Position numbers and translations under genes: made by a program. Under the pieces are notes generated by a model. That model searched no databases and was not told the DNA's origin. It saw only the letters and a program-made list of their open reading frames with translations. A stretch of 64,000 bases of DNA from Companilactobacillus bobalius (lineage in GTDB: Bacteria > Bacillota > Bacilli > Lactobacillales > Lactobacillaceae): assembly GCF_009764355.1 (NCBI RefSeq), contig NZ_LNUA01000077.1:186001-250000 (forward strand), in the 5' to 3' direction. Positions 8,409-16,704 of this stretch are shown one piece after another. Positions within the stretch are counted from its first letter, which is position 1; each line of letters opens with the position of its first letter.

Positions 8409-9749
8409 TTAAATAATCGTATCGTTGTAAATATGCTTTTGAAATTCATCATATTCGTTACTGAAGATATCATCGGAATGTTCCATCAACATTGATTTAG
8501 GGAAGTAGAAACGTTCATCTCCAGAAATTTTACCGGTCAAAGCTTTAACTAAACGACTGATAGTGGATAGTTCAATTAGTGAACCATCATTTTGCATGAT
8601 CTCAATCTGAGTTCGACTCTTGTTGGAATTAGGGTTGTAAACATCATAAGGTAAATCGTAACTAGTGTTAGTATCGGTGTAGTACTTTTTTTGGAAACCG
8701 ACACTTTCAACGATATCAGCAATTTCTGGCAATAAGTGTTTAGTCTTTTTATCGTACTTGGCTGATTTAAATGGTTTACGTGCAAGGAAGCGGTAAGACA
8801 AATCTTTGAGAATTTCGTCAGGATAACTTTGCCAAAGAGTAAAGTAGGTATTGAGAATGCCATCGTCTAAAAGTAAATAGTCATCAATATTAACTTTGTT
8901 TTCAAAGAAAGGAATCAGGAGACTAGGCATTTCAAAACCATTCATGTGGTTATGTTCGTATAAATCTTTAGCTCTTTGTAGCAGTTTAGTTAAAACTACT
9001 TCCATACCACGAGAAACGGGGTGGAAATAAACTTGTTGATACATTTGAAAACGGCTCAAAACATAATCTTCAACAGCATGCATCCCATCGTAATCAAAGG
9101 CGATTCCATCTTTATAAGGACGCATAACTCGCAAGATTCTAGTTAAATCGAACATCCCATATTTAGTACCTGTGAAATAGGCGTCACGAAGTAGGTAATC
9201 CATACGGTCAGCGTCAATCTGACTAGAAATCATTTGAACAACTTGAGGATTAGGATAAGTATGAGAAATTACACTAGCGACTTTTTCAGGAAAATCATCA
9301 GAAACTTGTTTTAAAACCTGATTAATCTCAGTTTCTGGTGACGTGATGATCTTTCTAGTCCACATTTCATGATCGGTATTGAAGATGTGTTCAAAGGTGT
9401 GTGAATATGGTCCGTGTCCAACATCATGCAAAAGGGCAGCACATAGAGCAACGATTCGCTCGTTGTCATCCCAGAGTCCATCTCCAGGAGTTTTGGTGGA
9501 ATAATTTCTTTGAAAATTATCGCAGATTTGACGGGTTATTTCATAAACACCGATACAGTGGCCAAAACGAGAATGTTCTGCACCGTGGAAAGTGAATGAG
9601 GCTGTACCAAGTTGTTTAACTCGACGAAGTCTTTGAAATTCCTTAGTATTGATTAGATCTAAAATTACTTTGTGTTGTACGTGAATATAATTGTGAATTG
9701 GATCGCGGAAAACTTTTTCACGTGGTAACATTTCGATATGGTATGACAT
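8409..9749 (-). CDS. HD-domain phosphohydrolase, YwfO / EF1143-like dNTP triphosphohydrolase
   Basis: A 446-residue protein opening VFRDPIHNYIHVQHKVILDL with an HD domain: H in HSRFGH (about residue 59), HD in LLHDVGHGPYSH (about 111) and a downstream D in QIDADRMDYLLRDAY. This is the layout of the YwfO/EF1143 family; the enterococcal member is a dGTP-activated dNTP triphosphohydrolase. Related eukaryotic SAMHD1 shares the core. Likely role: dNTP pool control in the cytoplasm. Its ATG overlaps the TAA of the upstream lipoate gene (TAATG), so translation is coupled; the lipL-ywfO proximity is also seen in Bacillus. Enzymatic specificity is inferred. Confidence 0.8.
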   Translation of the reverse strand: MSYHIEMLPREKVFRDPIHNYIHVQHKVILDLINTKEFQRLRRVKQLGTASFTFHGAEHSRFGHCIGVYEITRQICDNFQRNYSTKTPGDGLWDDNERIVALCAALLHDVGHGPYSHTFEHIFNTDHEMWTRKIITSPETEINQVLKQVSDDFPEKVASVISHTYPNPQVVQMISSQIDADRMDYLLRDAYFTGTKYGMFDLTRILRVMRPYKDGIAFDYDGMHAVEDYVLSRFQMYQQVYFHPVSRGMEVVLTKLLQRAKDLYEHNHMNGFEMPSLLIPFFENKVNIDDYLLLDDGILNTYFTLWQSYPDEILKDLSYRFLARKPFKSAKYDKKTKHLLPEIADIVESVGFQKKYYTDTNTSYDLPYDVYNPNSNKSRTQIEIMQNDGSLIELSTISRLVKALTGKISGDERFYFPKSMLMEHSDDIFSNEYDEFQKHIYNDTII

Positions 9750-10555
9750 TATTTTTCCCCCAGTATTTGTTGATTACGTTTGATTAAATCTTTTAAAGTT
9801 GCATTGTAGGCTTTCTGATATGGTAGAGAATTCTGAATAATGAAGAATTCCTCTTTACTAATAGTATATATTTTAGCTATGGTAGCTAAAATCTTTTGCT
9901 TGGCTTGTTCAATTGAGAGATCGTATCCCAACAAAGTATCAAGGTTTTCCATCGAATGAATATCTATTTGCGGATAACCATTTTTTAGAGGATAATTACT
10001 AATTTCATAAAAATCTTTCATCAATTGACTGCGATTTTTTTGTTGCCCGTTGACGCTAATATAGGCCATAATAGCAACAGCATTTCCGGCTCTTCGTTGA
10101 GAGATACCAGCAAATTTTTTTTGATCAATGCTGAGGTCGTATGTTCCTGGACAATAAGAGGCACTGATCTCGCCAGTTTTTATTTTGGAAGAAAAACTTT
10201 CTTTGAGGACAGTGAACATTTTTTCATAAGCATCATCAATCAATAGATTATCCTTGTCTGGCAAGAAGATAGAGAAGTTAAGAATGCCAGCATCGGTGAC
10301 GACACCTAATCCACCGGAATTACGAAGGTAGAAAAGATATTCTTTTTCTGATAACATTTCAAGACCGGCTGACAAGTTATTGAGACGTTTGTCTTGCATA
10401 CCTAAAATAACTGTTGGTGGCGTAACCCAAAAATGAATTACGGGTTGATTGTTTTCGGAAACAAATTTTAAAATAGCCCCAGTATCTGAAAAAGGAACAA
10501 GCAGATCTTTGCTAGAGCTTATTTTTTGGTCGTATAATATAATAGTATTGTTCAC
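9749..10555 (-). CDS. LipL-like octanoyl/lipoyl protein transferase (BPL/LPL family)
   Basis: A 268-residue biotin/lipoate ligase-fold protein. Visible features are the RNSGGLGVVTDAGILNFS glycine-rich strand (residues 78-95), a Cys in SYCPGTYDLS (about residue 135) and KKFAGISQRR (about 146-155) carrying the expected substrate lysine. The Cys in this context is the nucleophile of LipL/LipM amidotransferases, distinguishing it from ATP-dependent LplA. It probably moves octanoyl or lipoyl groups between GcvH and E2 subunits. GTG start with only a weak AGAAGTG RBS. It is translationally coupled to the HD gene downstream, matching the Bacillus ywfL-ywfO neighbourhood. Confidence 0.7.
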   Translation of the reverse strand: MNNTIILYDQKISSSKDLLVPFSDTGAILKFVSENNQPVIHFWVTPPTVILGMQDKRLNNLSAGLEMLSEKEYLFYLRNSGGLGVVTDAGILNFSIFLPDKDNLLIDDAYEKMFTVLKESFSSKIKTGEISASYCPGTYDLSIDQKKFAGISQRRAGNAVAIMAYISVNGQQKNRSQLMKDFYEISNYPLKNGYPQIDIHSMENLDTLLGYDLSIEQAKQKILATIAKIYTISKEEFFIIQNSLPYQKAYNATLKDLIKRNQQILGEK

Positions 10556-10610
10556 TTAATCACTTCTTTTAATTAATTAATATAATTTTATCATGTAGAG
10601 GCGGTAAGGA

Positions 10611-11051
10611 TTGGAAAATAATAGTATTGATGTAAATGTGAATTTGAGTATTGAGACTTTACAGTCAGGCAATTTAACGAAAACGAAGATTGCTGAACCA
10701 GGTAAGTTCACTCAAATGGGTAAATCAATTTATCTAAGGTTCAATGAAAGTCTAGAAAATGGTGCGAATGCATCCATCTTAGTAAAAGTTGGCGGTGACG
10801 GTGAAATTCATATCAAACGTGTTGCCAAATCGACTAATTTGTCTTCACTTTTATATTTTACACATCAGAAGCATAATAATGGACAATTGGAAACAGAATA
10901 TGGTGTTCTACCACTAGATACATTTACCAAAGACTCAAAAGTCGAAATCGTAAGTAAACCACTTTCAGGAAAAATAAACATTGATTATGATTTGATTTAC
11001 GACAATAATGTAATAGGTAATTATAAGTTTAGATTGATTTTTGGCGTATAG
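10611..11051 (+). CDS. DUF1934 / YwiB family protein
   Basis: A 146-residue protein of all-beta character, resembling the calycin-like YwiB family (DUF1934) found before rpoE or argS in Bacilli. Visible are a central GKFTQMGKSIYLRFNE segment and a C-terminal antiparallel pattern ending YKFRLIFGV. Function unknown; a small-molecule-binding beta barrel has been proposed for the family from structure. A TTG start at 10611 is used because AGAGG lies 9 bases upstream and the next Met is at codon 36. It is divergent from the LipL-like gene and 46 bp ahead of rpoE, so probably cotranscribed with rpoE. Confidence 0.65.
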   Translation: MENNSIDVNVNLSIETLQSGNLTKTKIAEPGKFTQMGKSIYLRFNESLENGANASILVKVGGDGEIHIKRVAKSTNLSSLLYFTHQKHNNGQLETEYGVLPLDTFTKDSKVEIVSKPLSGKINIDYDLIYDNNVIGNYKFRLIFGV

Positions 11052-11097
11052 GTAGATATGATTATAAGTAAGACGCTGCGAAAGGACGTGTACACGT

Positions 11098-11745
11098 TTG
11101 AAGTTTGATAAATTCAAGGATCAAAATAAAGACGAACTCTCATTGATTGAGGTTGCATACGAGATTCTTAACGAGAATAACAAGAAAGTCATGAACTTTT
11201 CTGATATCGTTAATGAAATACAAGACTACTTAGGCAAGTCGGATGAGGACATCAAGAGATCACTTCCACAATTTTACACAGATTTAAATAATGATGGTAG
11301 TTTTCTTTCATTGGGTGAGAATGTATGGGGCTTACGTAAGTGGTATCCATATGATTCAGTTGATGAAGAAGTAAATCATCCTGAGGATAATGGTACAGAA
11401 AATGCTCATAAAGCTGCTCAAAAGGTTAATGCCTTCTTGAGTGACGATGATGAAGATGATGATGTTGTCGACTATGACGATGACAGTGATTTGGATGTTA
11501 ATGAGATGGACGATGATGACGATAGCGATGGTTCAGATAATGGCCCTGACTTATCTAAATTTACTAACTCAGATTTAACATCAGTTGATGATGACGACGA
11601 TGATCCCCATGATGAAGGATTAGACGACGGTATCGAAGGTCAATTATCTGAATTTGACGCGGACGATGATGACGATGAAGACATCGATCTTAACGACGAA
11701 GATGATGATGACGATGACGACGACGACGATGATGACGAAAATTAA
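11098..11745 (+). CDS. rpoE: DNA-directed RNA polymerase delta subunit
   Basis: A 215-residue protein. The N-terminal winged-helix domain (about residues 1-90; LSLIEVAYEILNENNKKVMN, LGENVWGLRKWYPYD) is followed by an intrinsically disordered, strongly acidic tail of about 125 residues dominated by Asp, with a final uninterrupted Asp run. Delta is Firmicute-specific; it binds core RNAP, speeds recycling and lowers initial complex stability so that initiating-NTP sensing promoters respond. TTG start with AAAGGA 11 bases upstream. The neighbour pyrG is usual. The Asp tract uses mixed GAT/GAC codons, so the DNA is repetitive but is not a CRISPR or satellite. Confidence 0.95.
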   Translation: MKFDKFKDQNKDELSLIEVAYEILNENNKKVMNFSDIVNEIQDYLGKSDEDIKRSLPQFYTDLNNDGSFLSLGENVWGLRKWYPYDSVDEEVNHPEDNGTENAHKAAQKVNAFLSDDDEDDDVVDYDDDSDLDVNEMDDDDDSDGSDNGPDLSKFTNSDLTSVDDDDDDPHDEGLDDGIEGQLSEFDADDDDDEDIDLNDEDDDDDDDDDDDDEN

Positions 11746-11768
11746 GTTGAACTTTTTGAATTAAAAGT

Positions 11769-11867
11769 TTGACGACTCGAACATATCACGGTATTATATA
11801 GTTCGGGCTCTATTAGATAGACAACTTTAAGTTCCCTGTTCATGCTGAATGGGGAACTTTTTTATTT
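11769..11867 (+). promoter_or_regulatory. pyrG promoter and CTP-responsive reiterative-transcription attenuator
   Basis: TTGACG (11769-11774), 17-bp spacer, TATTAT (11792-11797), then a start-site sequence GGGCTC at 11805. A terminator follows: AAGTTCCC (11829-11836) with GGGGAACTT (11851-11859) and T-run. This is the layout known for B. subtilis pyrG: with low CTP, polymerase adds extra Gs after GGG, and the poly-G end pairs with the pyrimidine-rich 5' arm of the terminator (TTCCCT here), giving antitermination. Assignment to that mechanism is by close analogy. The hairpin may also end rpoE transcripts. Confidence 0.8.
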
Positions 11868-11910
11868 TTGTGAGTTAAGAAATCCCTAGAATTAATATGT
11901 GGAGGAAGTT

Positions 11911-13524
11911 ATGACTAAATACATTTTTATTACAGGTGGAGTCGTTTCATCATTAGGTAAGGGAATCGTTGCCGCATCCCTTGGTAGATTGCTAAAAAAT
12001 CGCGGACTTAAGGTAACAATGCAAAAATTTGATCCATACATTAATGTGGACCCAGGAACAATGAGCCCATATCAACACGGTGAAGTTTTTGTTACAAACG
12101 ATGGTACAGAAACTGACCTTGATCTTGGACATTATGAGAGATTTATCGATAACGATTTGAACAAGTATTCAAACGTTACTACAGGTAAGATCTATTCAGA
12201 AGTTATTCGTCGCGAACGTCGTGGTGATTATAACGGTGCAACTGTTCAAGTTATTCCACATATTACAGATATGATCAAACAAAAAATTATGCGTGCTGCA
12301 ACTACAACAGATTCAGACGTTATTATTACTGAAGTTGGTGGTACTGTTGGTGATATTGAATCACAACCATACCTAGAAGCATTGCGTCAAATGAAGGCCG
12401 AAGTTGGCTCAGAGAATGTTGTTTATATTCATACATCACTAGTACCTTACTTGAAGGCAGCTGGCGAAATGAAGACAAAGCCAACACAACACAGTGTTAA
12501 AGAATTACGTGGTATCGGTATTCAACCTAATATCTTGGTTGTTAGAACTGAACTTCCAATGCCACAAAGCATGAAAGACAAGATTGCATCATTCTGTGAT
12601 GTTGATTCTGAAGCCGTTATCGAATCACGTGATGCTAAGTCATTGTACGATGTTCCATTGAACTTACAAGCTCAAAACTTTGATGACATTGTATGTCGTT
12701 ACTTGCACTTAGATACAAAACCAGCTGACATGACAGACTGGCATAAATTGGTTGACCGTGTTAACAACTTGAAGCATAAGACAAAGATCACTCTAGTTGG
12801 TAAATATACAAAATTACAAGATGCTTACATTTCTGTTACTGAAGCACTTCGTTCTGCTGGATATGTTTATAATACAGAGATAGAGATCGAAAAGATTTCA
12901 GCTGACCTTATCAATGATGACAATGTAGCCGATTATCTTAAAGATTCTGATGGTATTCTAGTACCAGGTGGTTTTGGTAGTCGTGGCCTTGAAGGTATGA
13001 TTGCTGCTATTAAGTATGCTCGTGAAAATGATGTGCCATATCTTGGACTATGTTTAGGTATGCAAATGGCAAGTATTGAATTTGCTAGAGATGTTGCTGG
13101 TATCAAGGATGCTACAACTGGTGAAGTTGATCCAGATGCAGCACACAAGATCATCGATATCATGGCAGACAAGAAAGATGTTGAAGACCGTGGTGGTACA
13201 TTACGTTTAGGTGCTTACCCATGTAAGTTAAAACCAGGTTCAAAGACAGCTGCTGCCTATGATAATCAATCAGTTATCCAAGAAAGACATCGTCACAGAT
13301 ATGAATTTAACAATGAATATCGTAAACAATTTGAAGATCTTGGACTAGTATTCTCAGGTGTTTCACCAGACAACCACTTGGTTGAAGTTATCGAAATTCC
13401 TGAAAACAAGTTCTTCATTGCTGCTCAATACCATCCAGAATTCTTGTCAAGACCTACTAAGCCAGAAGGCCTATTCAAAGGCTTTATCGGTGCAGCTTCA
13501 GGCCTTGAAGAAGACAACATGTAG
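11911..13524 (+). CDS. pyrG: CTP synthase
   Basis: A 537-residue protein. The N-terminal amidoligase domain (about 1-270) starts [18 protein letters not shown]. The C-terminal class I glutamine amidotransferase domain has the nucleophile elbow GLCLGMQ (Cys near residue 380) and a His/Glu pair in the YHPEFLSRP region. It makes CTP from UTP, ATP and glutamine. ATG at 11911 with GGAGGAAGTT immediately upstream is preferred over an in-frame GTG at 11899 that overlaps the RBS. Expression is probably set by the leader at 11769-11867. It is followed 40 bp later by murA. Confidence 0.97.
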   Translation: MTKYIFITGGVVSSLGKGIVAASLGRLLKNRGLKVTMQKFDPYINVDPGTMSPYQHGEVFVTNDGTETDLDLGHYERFIDNDLNKYSNVTTGKIYSEVIRRERRGDYNGATVQVIPHITDMIKQKIMRAATTTDSDVIITEVGGTVGDIESQPYLEALRQMKAEVGSENVVYIHTSLVPYLKAAGEMKTKPTQHSVKELRGIGIQPNILVVRTELPMPQSMKDKIASFCDVDSEAVIESRDAKSLYDVPLNLQAQNFDDIVCRYLHLDTKPADMTDWHKLVDRVNNLKHKTKITLVGKYTKLQDAYISVTEALRSAGYVYNTEIEIEKISADLINDDNVADYLKDSDGILVPGGFGSRGLEGMIAAIKYARENDVPYLGLCLGMQMASIEFARDVAGIKDATTGEVDPDAAHKIIDIMADKKDVEDRGGTLRLGAYPCKLKPGSKTAAAYDNQSVIQERHRHRYEFNNEYRKQFEDLGLVFSGVSPDNHLVEVIEIPENKFFIAAQYHPEFLSRPTKPEGLFKGFIGAASGLEEDNM

Positions 13525-13564
13525 TCTTCTCTTGAAGTAGTCAAATATAGTTAGGAAAAAGCTT

Positions 13565-14839
13565 ATGCAAAAACTTGTAATCAACGGTGGAAAGAAATTA
13601 TCAGGTGAAGTAACAATTGGCGGGGCTAAGAATAGTACTGTAGCCTTGATTCCAGCTGCTATTTTGTCTAATACACCTGTAGTGTTAGATTCAGTACCAC
13701 AAATTAGAGATGTAAAAAACTTGCGTTCAATTTTAAAAGATATGAACGTTACTTCTGAAATGAATAATGATGTATTAAAAATTGATCCAACTAATATCCA
13801 ATTTGCTGAATTGCCTAGTGGAAAAGTTAGTAGTTTGCGAGCTTCATATTACTTTATGGGAGCAATGCTAGGCCGTTTTGGTAAGGCTGTTGTTGGTTTC
13901 CCAGGTGGGGATGATATTGGACCACGTCCAATTGATCAACATATTAAAGGATTTGAAGCACTAGGTGCACACGTTGAGAACAGACACGGGCAAATCATTA
14001 TTACAGCTCCTGAAGAAGGTCTTAAAGGAGCAAAGATCTTTTTAGATATGGTTTCAGTTGGTGCAACAATTAATGTGATTCTTGCTGCTGTTAAAGCTAA
14101 AGGAACAACTATAATTGAAAATGCTGCTAAGGAACCCGAGATCATTGATCTAGCAACGTTCTTGAACAATATGGGAGCAACTATTCGTGGCGTAGGTACC
14201 GAAACAATTCGTATTGAAGGTGTCGATACATTACGTTCGAATAATGCTCATACTATTATTCCAGATCGTATTGAAGCAGGGACTTATCTTAGTTTAGCTG
14301 CAGCAAATGGTGGCGATATTTTGGTAAAGAATATCATCAGTGAACATTTGGATGCCTTTTTAGCTAAATTAGATGAAATGGGTGTGAACCTTGAAGTTGG
14401 TGAAGATAGTATTTACGTGAAACCATCTCCCAATCTAAAGGCTGTTAACATCAAGACAATGCCATATCCTGGCTTTGCCACAGATTTGCAACAACCAATT
14501 ACACCATTACTGATGAAAGCTAGTGGTGAAGCAATGATTGTTGACACCATCTATCCCAAACGAGTAAAACATATTTCTCAATTGACTAAGATGGGTGCCA
14601 ATATCACAAGTGAAAATGATTTGATTTTTGTTCACGGTGGGGCTCAATTGAAGGGCGCTAATGTTAGTGCTGATGAAATTAGAGCTGGTGCTTGCTTGAT
14701 GATTGCTGGTTTATTGGCCGATGGTCAAACAGTGATTGATCATGCTGAAAATATTCTACGTGGTTATGATCAAGTTGTTTGGAAATTACATTGTTTAAAT
14801 GCCGATGTTAAGCTGATTGGTGAAGATGATTTAGTTTAG
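13565..14839 (+). CDS. murA: UDP-N-acetylglucosamine 1-carboxyvinyltransferase with Asp at the active-site Cys position
   Basis: A 424-residue EPSP-synthase-fold enzyme that transfers enolpyruvate from PEP to UDP-GlcNAc, the first committed peptidoglycan step. Visible are [14 protein letters not shown] (catalytic Lys22), [16 protein letters not shown] and [19 protein letters not shown]. In E. coli and most bacteria the loop reads PGGC.IG.RP; here the Cys is Asp (residue 116). Asp at this place is known in Mycobacterium tuberculosis and Chlamydia MurA, where it gives fosfomycin insensitivity. The enzyme is otherwise full length. Low-GC Gram-positives usually have two paralogs (MurA/MurZ); which this is cannot be settled here. 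Cotranscribed with pyrG, probably. Confidence 0.93.
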   Translation: MQKLVINGGKKLSGEVTIGGAKNSTVALIPAAILSNTPVVLDSVPQIRDVKNLRSILKDMNVTSEMNNDVLKIDPTNIQFAELPSGKVSSLRASYYFMGAMLGRFGKAVVGFPGGDDIGPRPIDQHIKGFEALGAHVENRHGQIIITAPEEGLKGAKIFLDMVSVGATINVILAAVKAKGTTIIENAAKEPEIIDLATFLNNMGATIRGVGTETIRIEGVDTLRSNNAHTIIPDRIEAGTYLSLAAANGGDILVKNIISEHLDAFLAKLDEMGVNLEVGEDSIYVKPSPNLKAVNIKTMPYPGFATDLQQPITPLLMKASGEAMIVDTIYPKRVKHISQLTKMGANITSENDLIFVHGGAQLKGANVSADEIRAGACLMIAGLLADGQTVIDHAENILRGYDQVVWKLHCLNADVKLIGEDDLV

Positions 14840-14841
14840 TC

Positions 14842-14870
14842 TTGACTTTAAAGATTTAAATTGGTAAATT
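14842..14870 (+). promoter_or_regulatory. Promoter of the ABC-F attenuator
   Basis: TTGACT (14842-14847), 17-bp spacer, TAAATT (14865-14870). It is placed just after murA and about 20 bases before the leader ORF's RBS. Confidence 0.65.
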
Positions 14871-14905
14871 AAGTGATAGTTTAATACAAGAGAGGAAGTG
14901 CGCCG

Positions 14906-14917
14906 TTGAGAAAATAA
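14906..14917 (+). CDS. Three-codon leader peptide (MRK) of ABC-F gene 1
   Basis: TTG-AGA-AAA-TAA, with a good ribosome-binding sequence AGAGGAAG beginning 15 bases upstream. Too short to be a functional protein; read as a regulatory upstream ORF. The next ABC-F gene's leader ORF also begins TTG-AGA-AAA, supporting a conserved stall sequence. Confidence 0.6.
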   Translation: MRK

Positions 14918-15008
14918 GCTAGAGTTCAAAATTATACAAGTATAGAAATATATGGTGTGTAGTTTGGCTCGGCTTAAATTCTCAACAGTGCTTCCCAAAA
15001 GTAAATTA

Positions 15009-15037
15009 GGGAACGCTGTTTAGCGTTCTCTTTTTTT
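15009..15037 (+). terminator. Attenuator terminator before ABC-F gene 1
   Basis: GGGAACGCT / AGCGTTCTC stem (one G-T pair) with GTTT loop and a seven-T tail, 60 bases before the gene start. It is part of the switch at 14891-15037. Confidence 0.85.
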
Positions 15038-15097
15038 GTCGAAAAAAATGAACAAACCAAGTCGATCTGACCCGCACCTTAAGTGGGGTGTTGTTTT

Positions 15098-16594
15098 ATG
15101 GGAACAATTCAAATAGAAAATGTCAGTTTTAAATATGATCAAATGGTGGATAACTTATTCAGTGCTTTAAATTTAAAGATTGATGAGAGTTGGAAGCTAG
15201 GTTTAATCGGCCGTAATGGTCGTGGAAAAACGACTTTGATGAAGATGTTGTTAGGACAGTTACAGTATCAAGGACAAATCGTTTCCAATTTAAATTTTTA
15301 TTATTATCCACAGACGGTTGTTGATAAAGACGTGCCAACCGTTGAAGTAGTTAAGAATTTAGCGCATTTAGAAGATTACGATCTTTGGAAAATTGAAATT
15401 GAATTAGAAAAGTTGCAAGTTGATGCGGATGTTTTGCAACAAGAATTTTCAACCTTGAGTCCAGGTGAACGGACTAAAGTATTATTGGCAATCTTGTTTA
15501 TTGATGAATCGGGATTCCAATTAATTGATGAGCCAACCAATCATCTAGACATTGAGGGTAGAAAGATTGTTTCAGATTATCTTAAGAGTAAGAAGGGCTT
15601 TATTGTGATTAGTCATGATAAGAGCTTCTTAAATCCAGTAATTGATCATGTCATTTCGATTGATCGTAGTGATGTGGTGGTGTACAAAGGAAATTTCGAT
15701 ACTTGGCAAGAACAAAAAGAACGTCAAGATCAGTCAGAGTTAGCCGAAAAGGAGCAGTTGAAGAAAGATATTAATCGACTTCATGAAACAGCGGTTAAAC
15801 GTGAGAATTGGTCCAGACAAACTGAATCGCATAAGAACAGAAAGCATTACACTGAAAAAGTGCATTTGGATAAGGGATTCATTGGTACTAAGGCTGCCAA
15901 GATGATGAAAAAAGCTAAAACAGCTGAACATCGGGTCAACTCGGCTATCGATGAGAAGAAGACTTTGTTGAAAAATATCGAGATAGAAGCCCCTATCGAA
16001 CTAAATTACGAAAAATTATCGCATCCTGACGTATTCGTACAGGTAGAAAATTTAACATTACAACATAAAAATATTGTGACGCCAACAGTTGATTTTAAAG
16101 TGAAACGAGATCAAGTGGTGTCCTTAATTGGACCTAATGGAATTGGCAAAACAACTATCTTTAAACAAATTCTAGGTTTATCACAGCCTTTTGAACAAAC
16201 TGGGCGAATTCATGTTTCAAATAATTTAAAAATTTCGTATCTGCGTCAAGACAATGAATTGCAAGGTACTATCAGACAATTGGCGGAACAAAAACAAATT
16301 GAACCAGAATTGATTTTTTCTAATTTACGTAAGTTAGGATTTGAGCGCGCTCTCTTTGAACAACCGATTGAACAAATGAGTCAGGGACAACGTAGAAAAG
16401 TCGCACTAGCAGTTAGTTTGTCAGAAGAGGCCAATCTCTATTTCTGGGACGAGCCCTTGAATTATTTAGATGTAATTACTCGTCAACAAATTATCGAGGC
16501 AATAAAAAAACAACACCCAACGATGTTGTTAATCGATCATGATCAGGACCTAATTGATTCAGTTTCTAGTAAAAGAATTGAACTACATAAATAA
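15098..16594 (+). CDS. ABC-F ribosome-protection protein, Lsa-like (paralog 1)
   Basis: A 498-residue protein, the length of Lsa(A), with two ATPase domains and no membrane segments. NBD1 has Walker A LGLIGRNGRGKTTL, signature LSPGE and Walker B LIDEPTNHLD. The linker of about 80 residues includes a basic segment with GFIGTKAAKMMKKAK (about residues 235-275). NBD2 has Walker A IGPNGIGKTT, signature MSQGQ and DEPLNYLD. Proteins of this subfamily bind the ribosomal E site and displace lincosamides, pleuromutilins and streptogramin A. ATG at 15098 matches the Lsa N-terminus; its RBS (AAGTGGGG) is weak and can pair with the upstream CCGCAC. Regulated by the attenuator before it. Drug range is inferred. 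Confidence 0.87.
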   Translation: MGTIQIENVSFKYDQMVDNLFSALNLKIDESWKLGLIGRNGRGKTTLMKMLLGQLQYQGQIVSNLNFYYYPQTVVDKDVPTVEVVKNLAHLEDYDLWKIEIELEKLQVDADVLQQEFSTLSPGERTKVLLAILFIDESGFQLIDEPTNHLDIEGRKIVSDYLKSKKGFIVISHDKSFLNPVIDHVISIDRSDVVVYKGNFDTWQEQKERQDQSELAEKEQLKKDINRLHETAVKRENWSRQTESHKNRKHYTEKVHLDKGFIGTKAAKMMKKAKTAEHRVNSAIDEKKTLLKNIEIEAPIELNYEKLSHPDVFVQVENLTLQHKNIVTPTVDFKVKRDQVVSLIGPNGIGKTTIFKQILGLSQPFEQTGRIHVSNNLKISYLRQDNELQGTIRQLAEQKQIEPELIFSNLRKLGFERALFEQPIEQMSQGQRRKVALAVSLSEEANLYFWDEPLNYLDVITRQQIIEAIKKQHPTMLLIDHDQDLIDSVSSKRIELHK

Positions 16595-16623
16595 TCATGT
16601 GGGAACGAAAGGGAGTTTTAAAG

Positions 16624-16665
16624 TTGAGAAAAAAATTTTTTAATTCATCATATAAATTTATGTAG
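16624..16665 (+). CDS. Leader peptide (13 codons) of ABC-F gene 2
   Basis: TTG start, reading MRKKFFNSSYKFM then TAG, with a strong AAAGGGAG (16608-16615) 8 bases upstream. The last two codons form the 5' arm of a hairpin ending just before the ABC-F RBS. This is the arrangement of translational attenuators. It shares its first three codons with the leader of paralog 1. Confidence 0.6.
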   Translation: MRKKFFNSSYKFM

Positions 16666-16694
16666 TCCAAGTAATCCTTTGACTACATCGGAGG
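16660..16694 (+). promoter_or_regulatory. Hairpin abutting the RBS of ABC-F gene 2
   Basis: Perfect 8-bp stem ATGTAGTC (16660-16667) / GACTACAT (16681-16688). GGAGG at 16690-16694 follows directly. No T-run follows, so it is not a terminator; translational control coupled to the leader ORF is the likely role. No promoter is evident in the gap, so the gene is probably read from paralog 1. Confidence 0.6.
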
Positions 16695-16704
16695 TATTTT
16701 TCTT

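Larger units (their letters stand above)
14891..15037 (+). promoter_or_regulatory. Ribosome-controlled transcription attenuator upstream of ABC-F gene 1
   Basis: Three alternative pairings can be drawn. (1:2) The leader ORF region GTTGAGAA (14905-14912) pairs exactly with TTCTCAAC (14979-14986), extended by GGAAG with CTTCC. (2:3) AGTGCTTCCC (14987-14996) pairs with GGGAACGCT (15009-15017). (3:4) GAACGCT pairs with AGCGTTC (15022-15028), followed by seven T: an intrinsic terminator. Stalling of a ribosome on the leader ORF would block 1:2, free segment 2 to form 2:3, and so prevent termination. This is the logic known for drug-induced ABC-F leaders such as Listeria lmo0919. The sequence pairings are direct; the mechanism is inferred. 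Confidence 0.75.

Noticed and set aside
11440..11745. Repetitive GAT/GAC tract considered as a CRISPR or satellite
   Set aside because: No constant repeat or spacer; it encodes the Asp-rich tail of RNA polymerase delta in frame.
15083..15097. Upstream GTG start for ABC-F gene 1 (MGCCF extension)
   Set aside because: It would place the only RBS-like sequence inside the gene; homologues start at MGTIQI, and the paralog has the same start.
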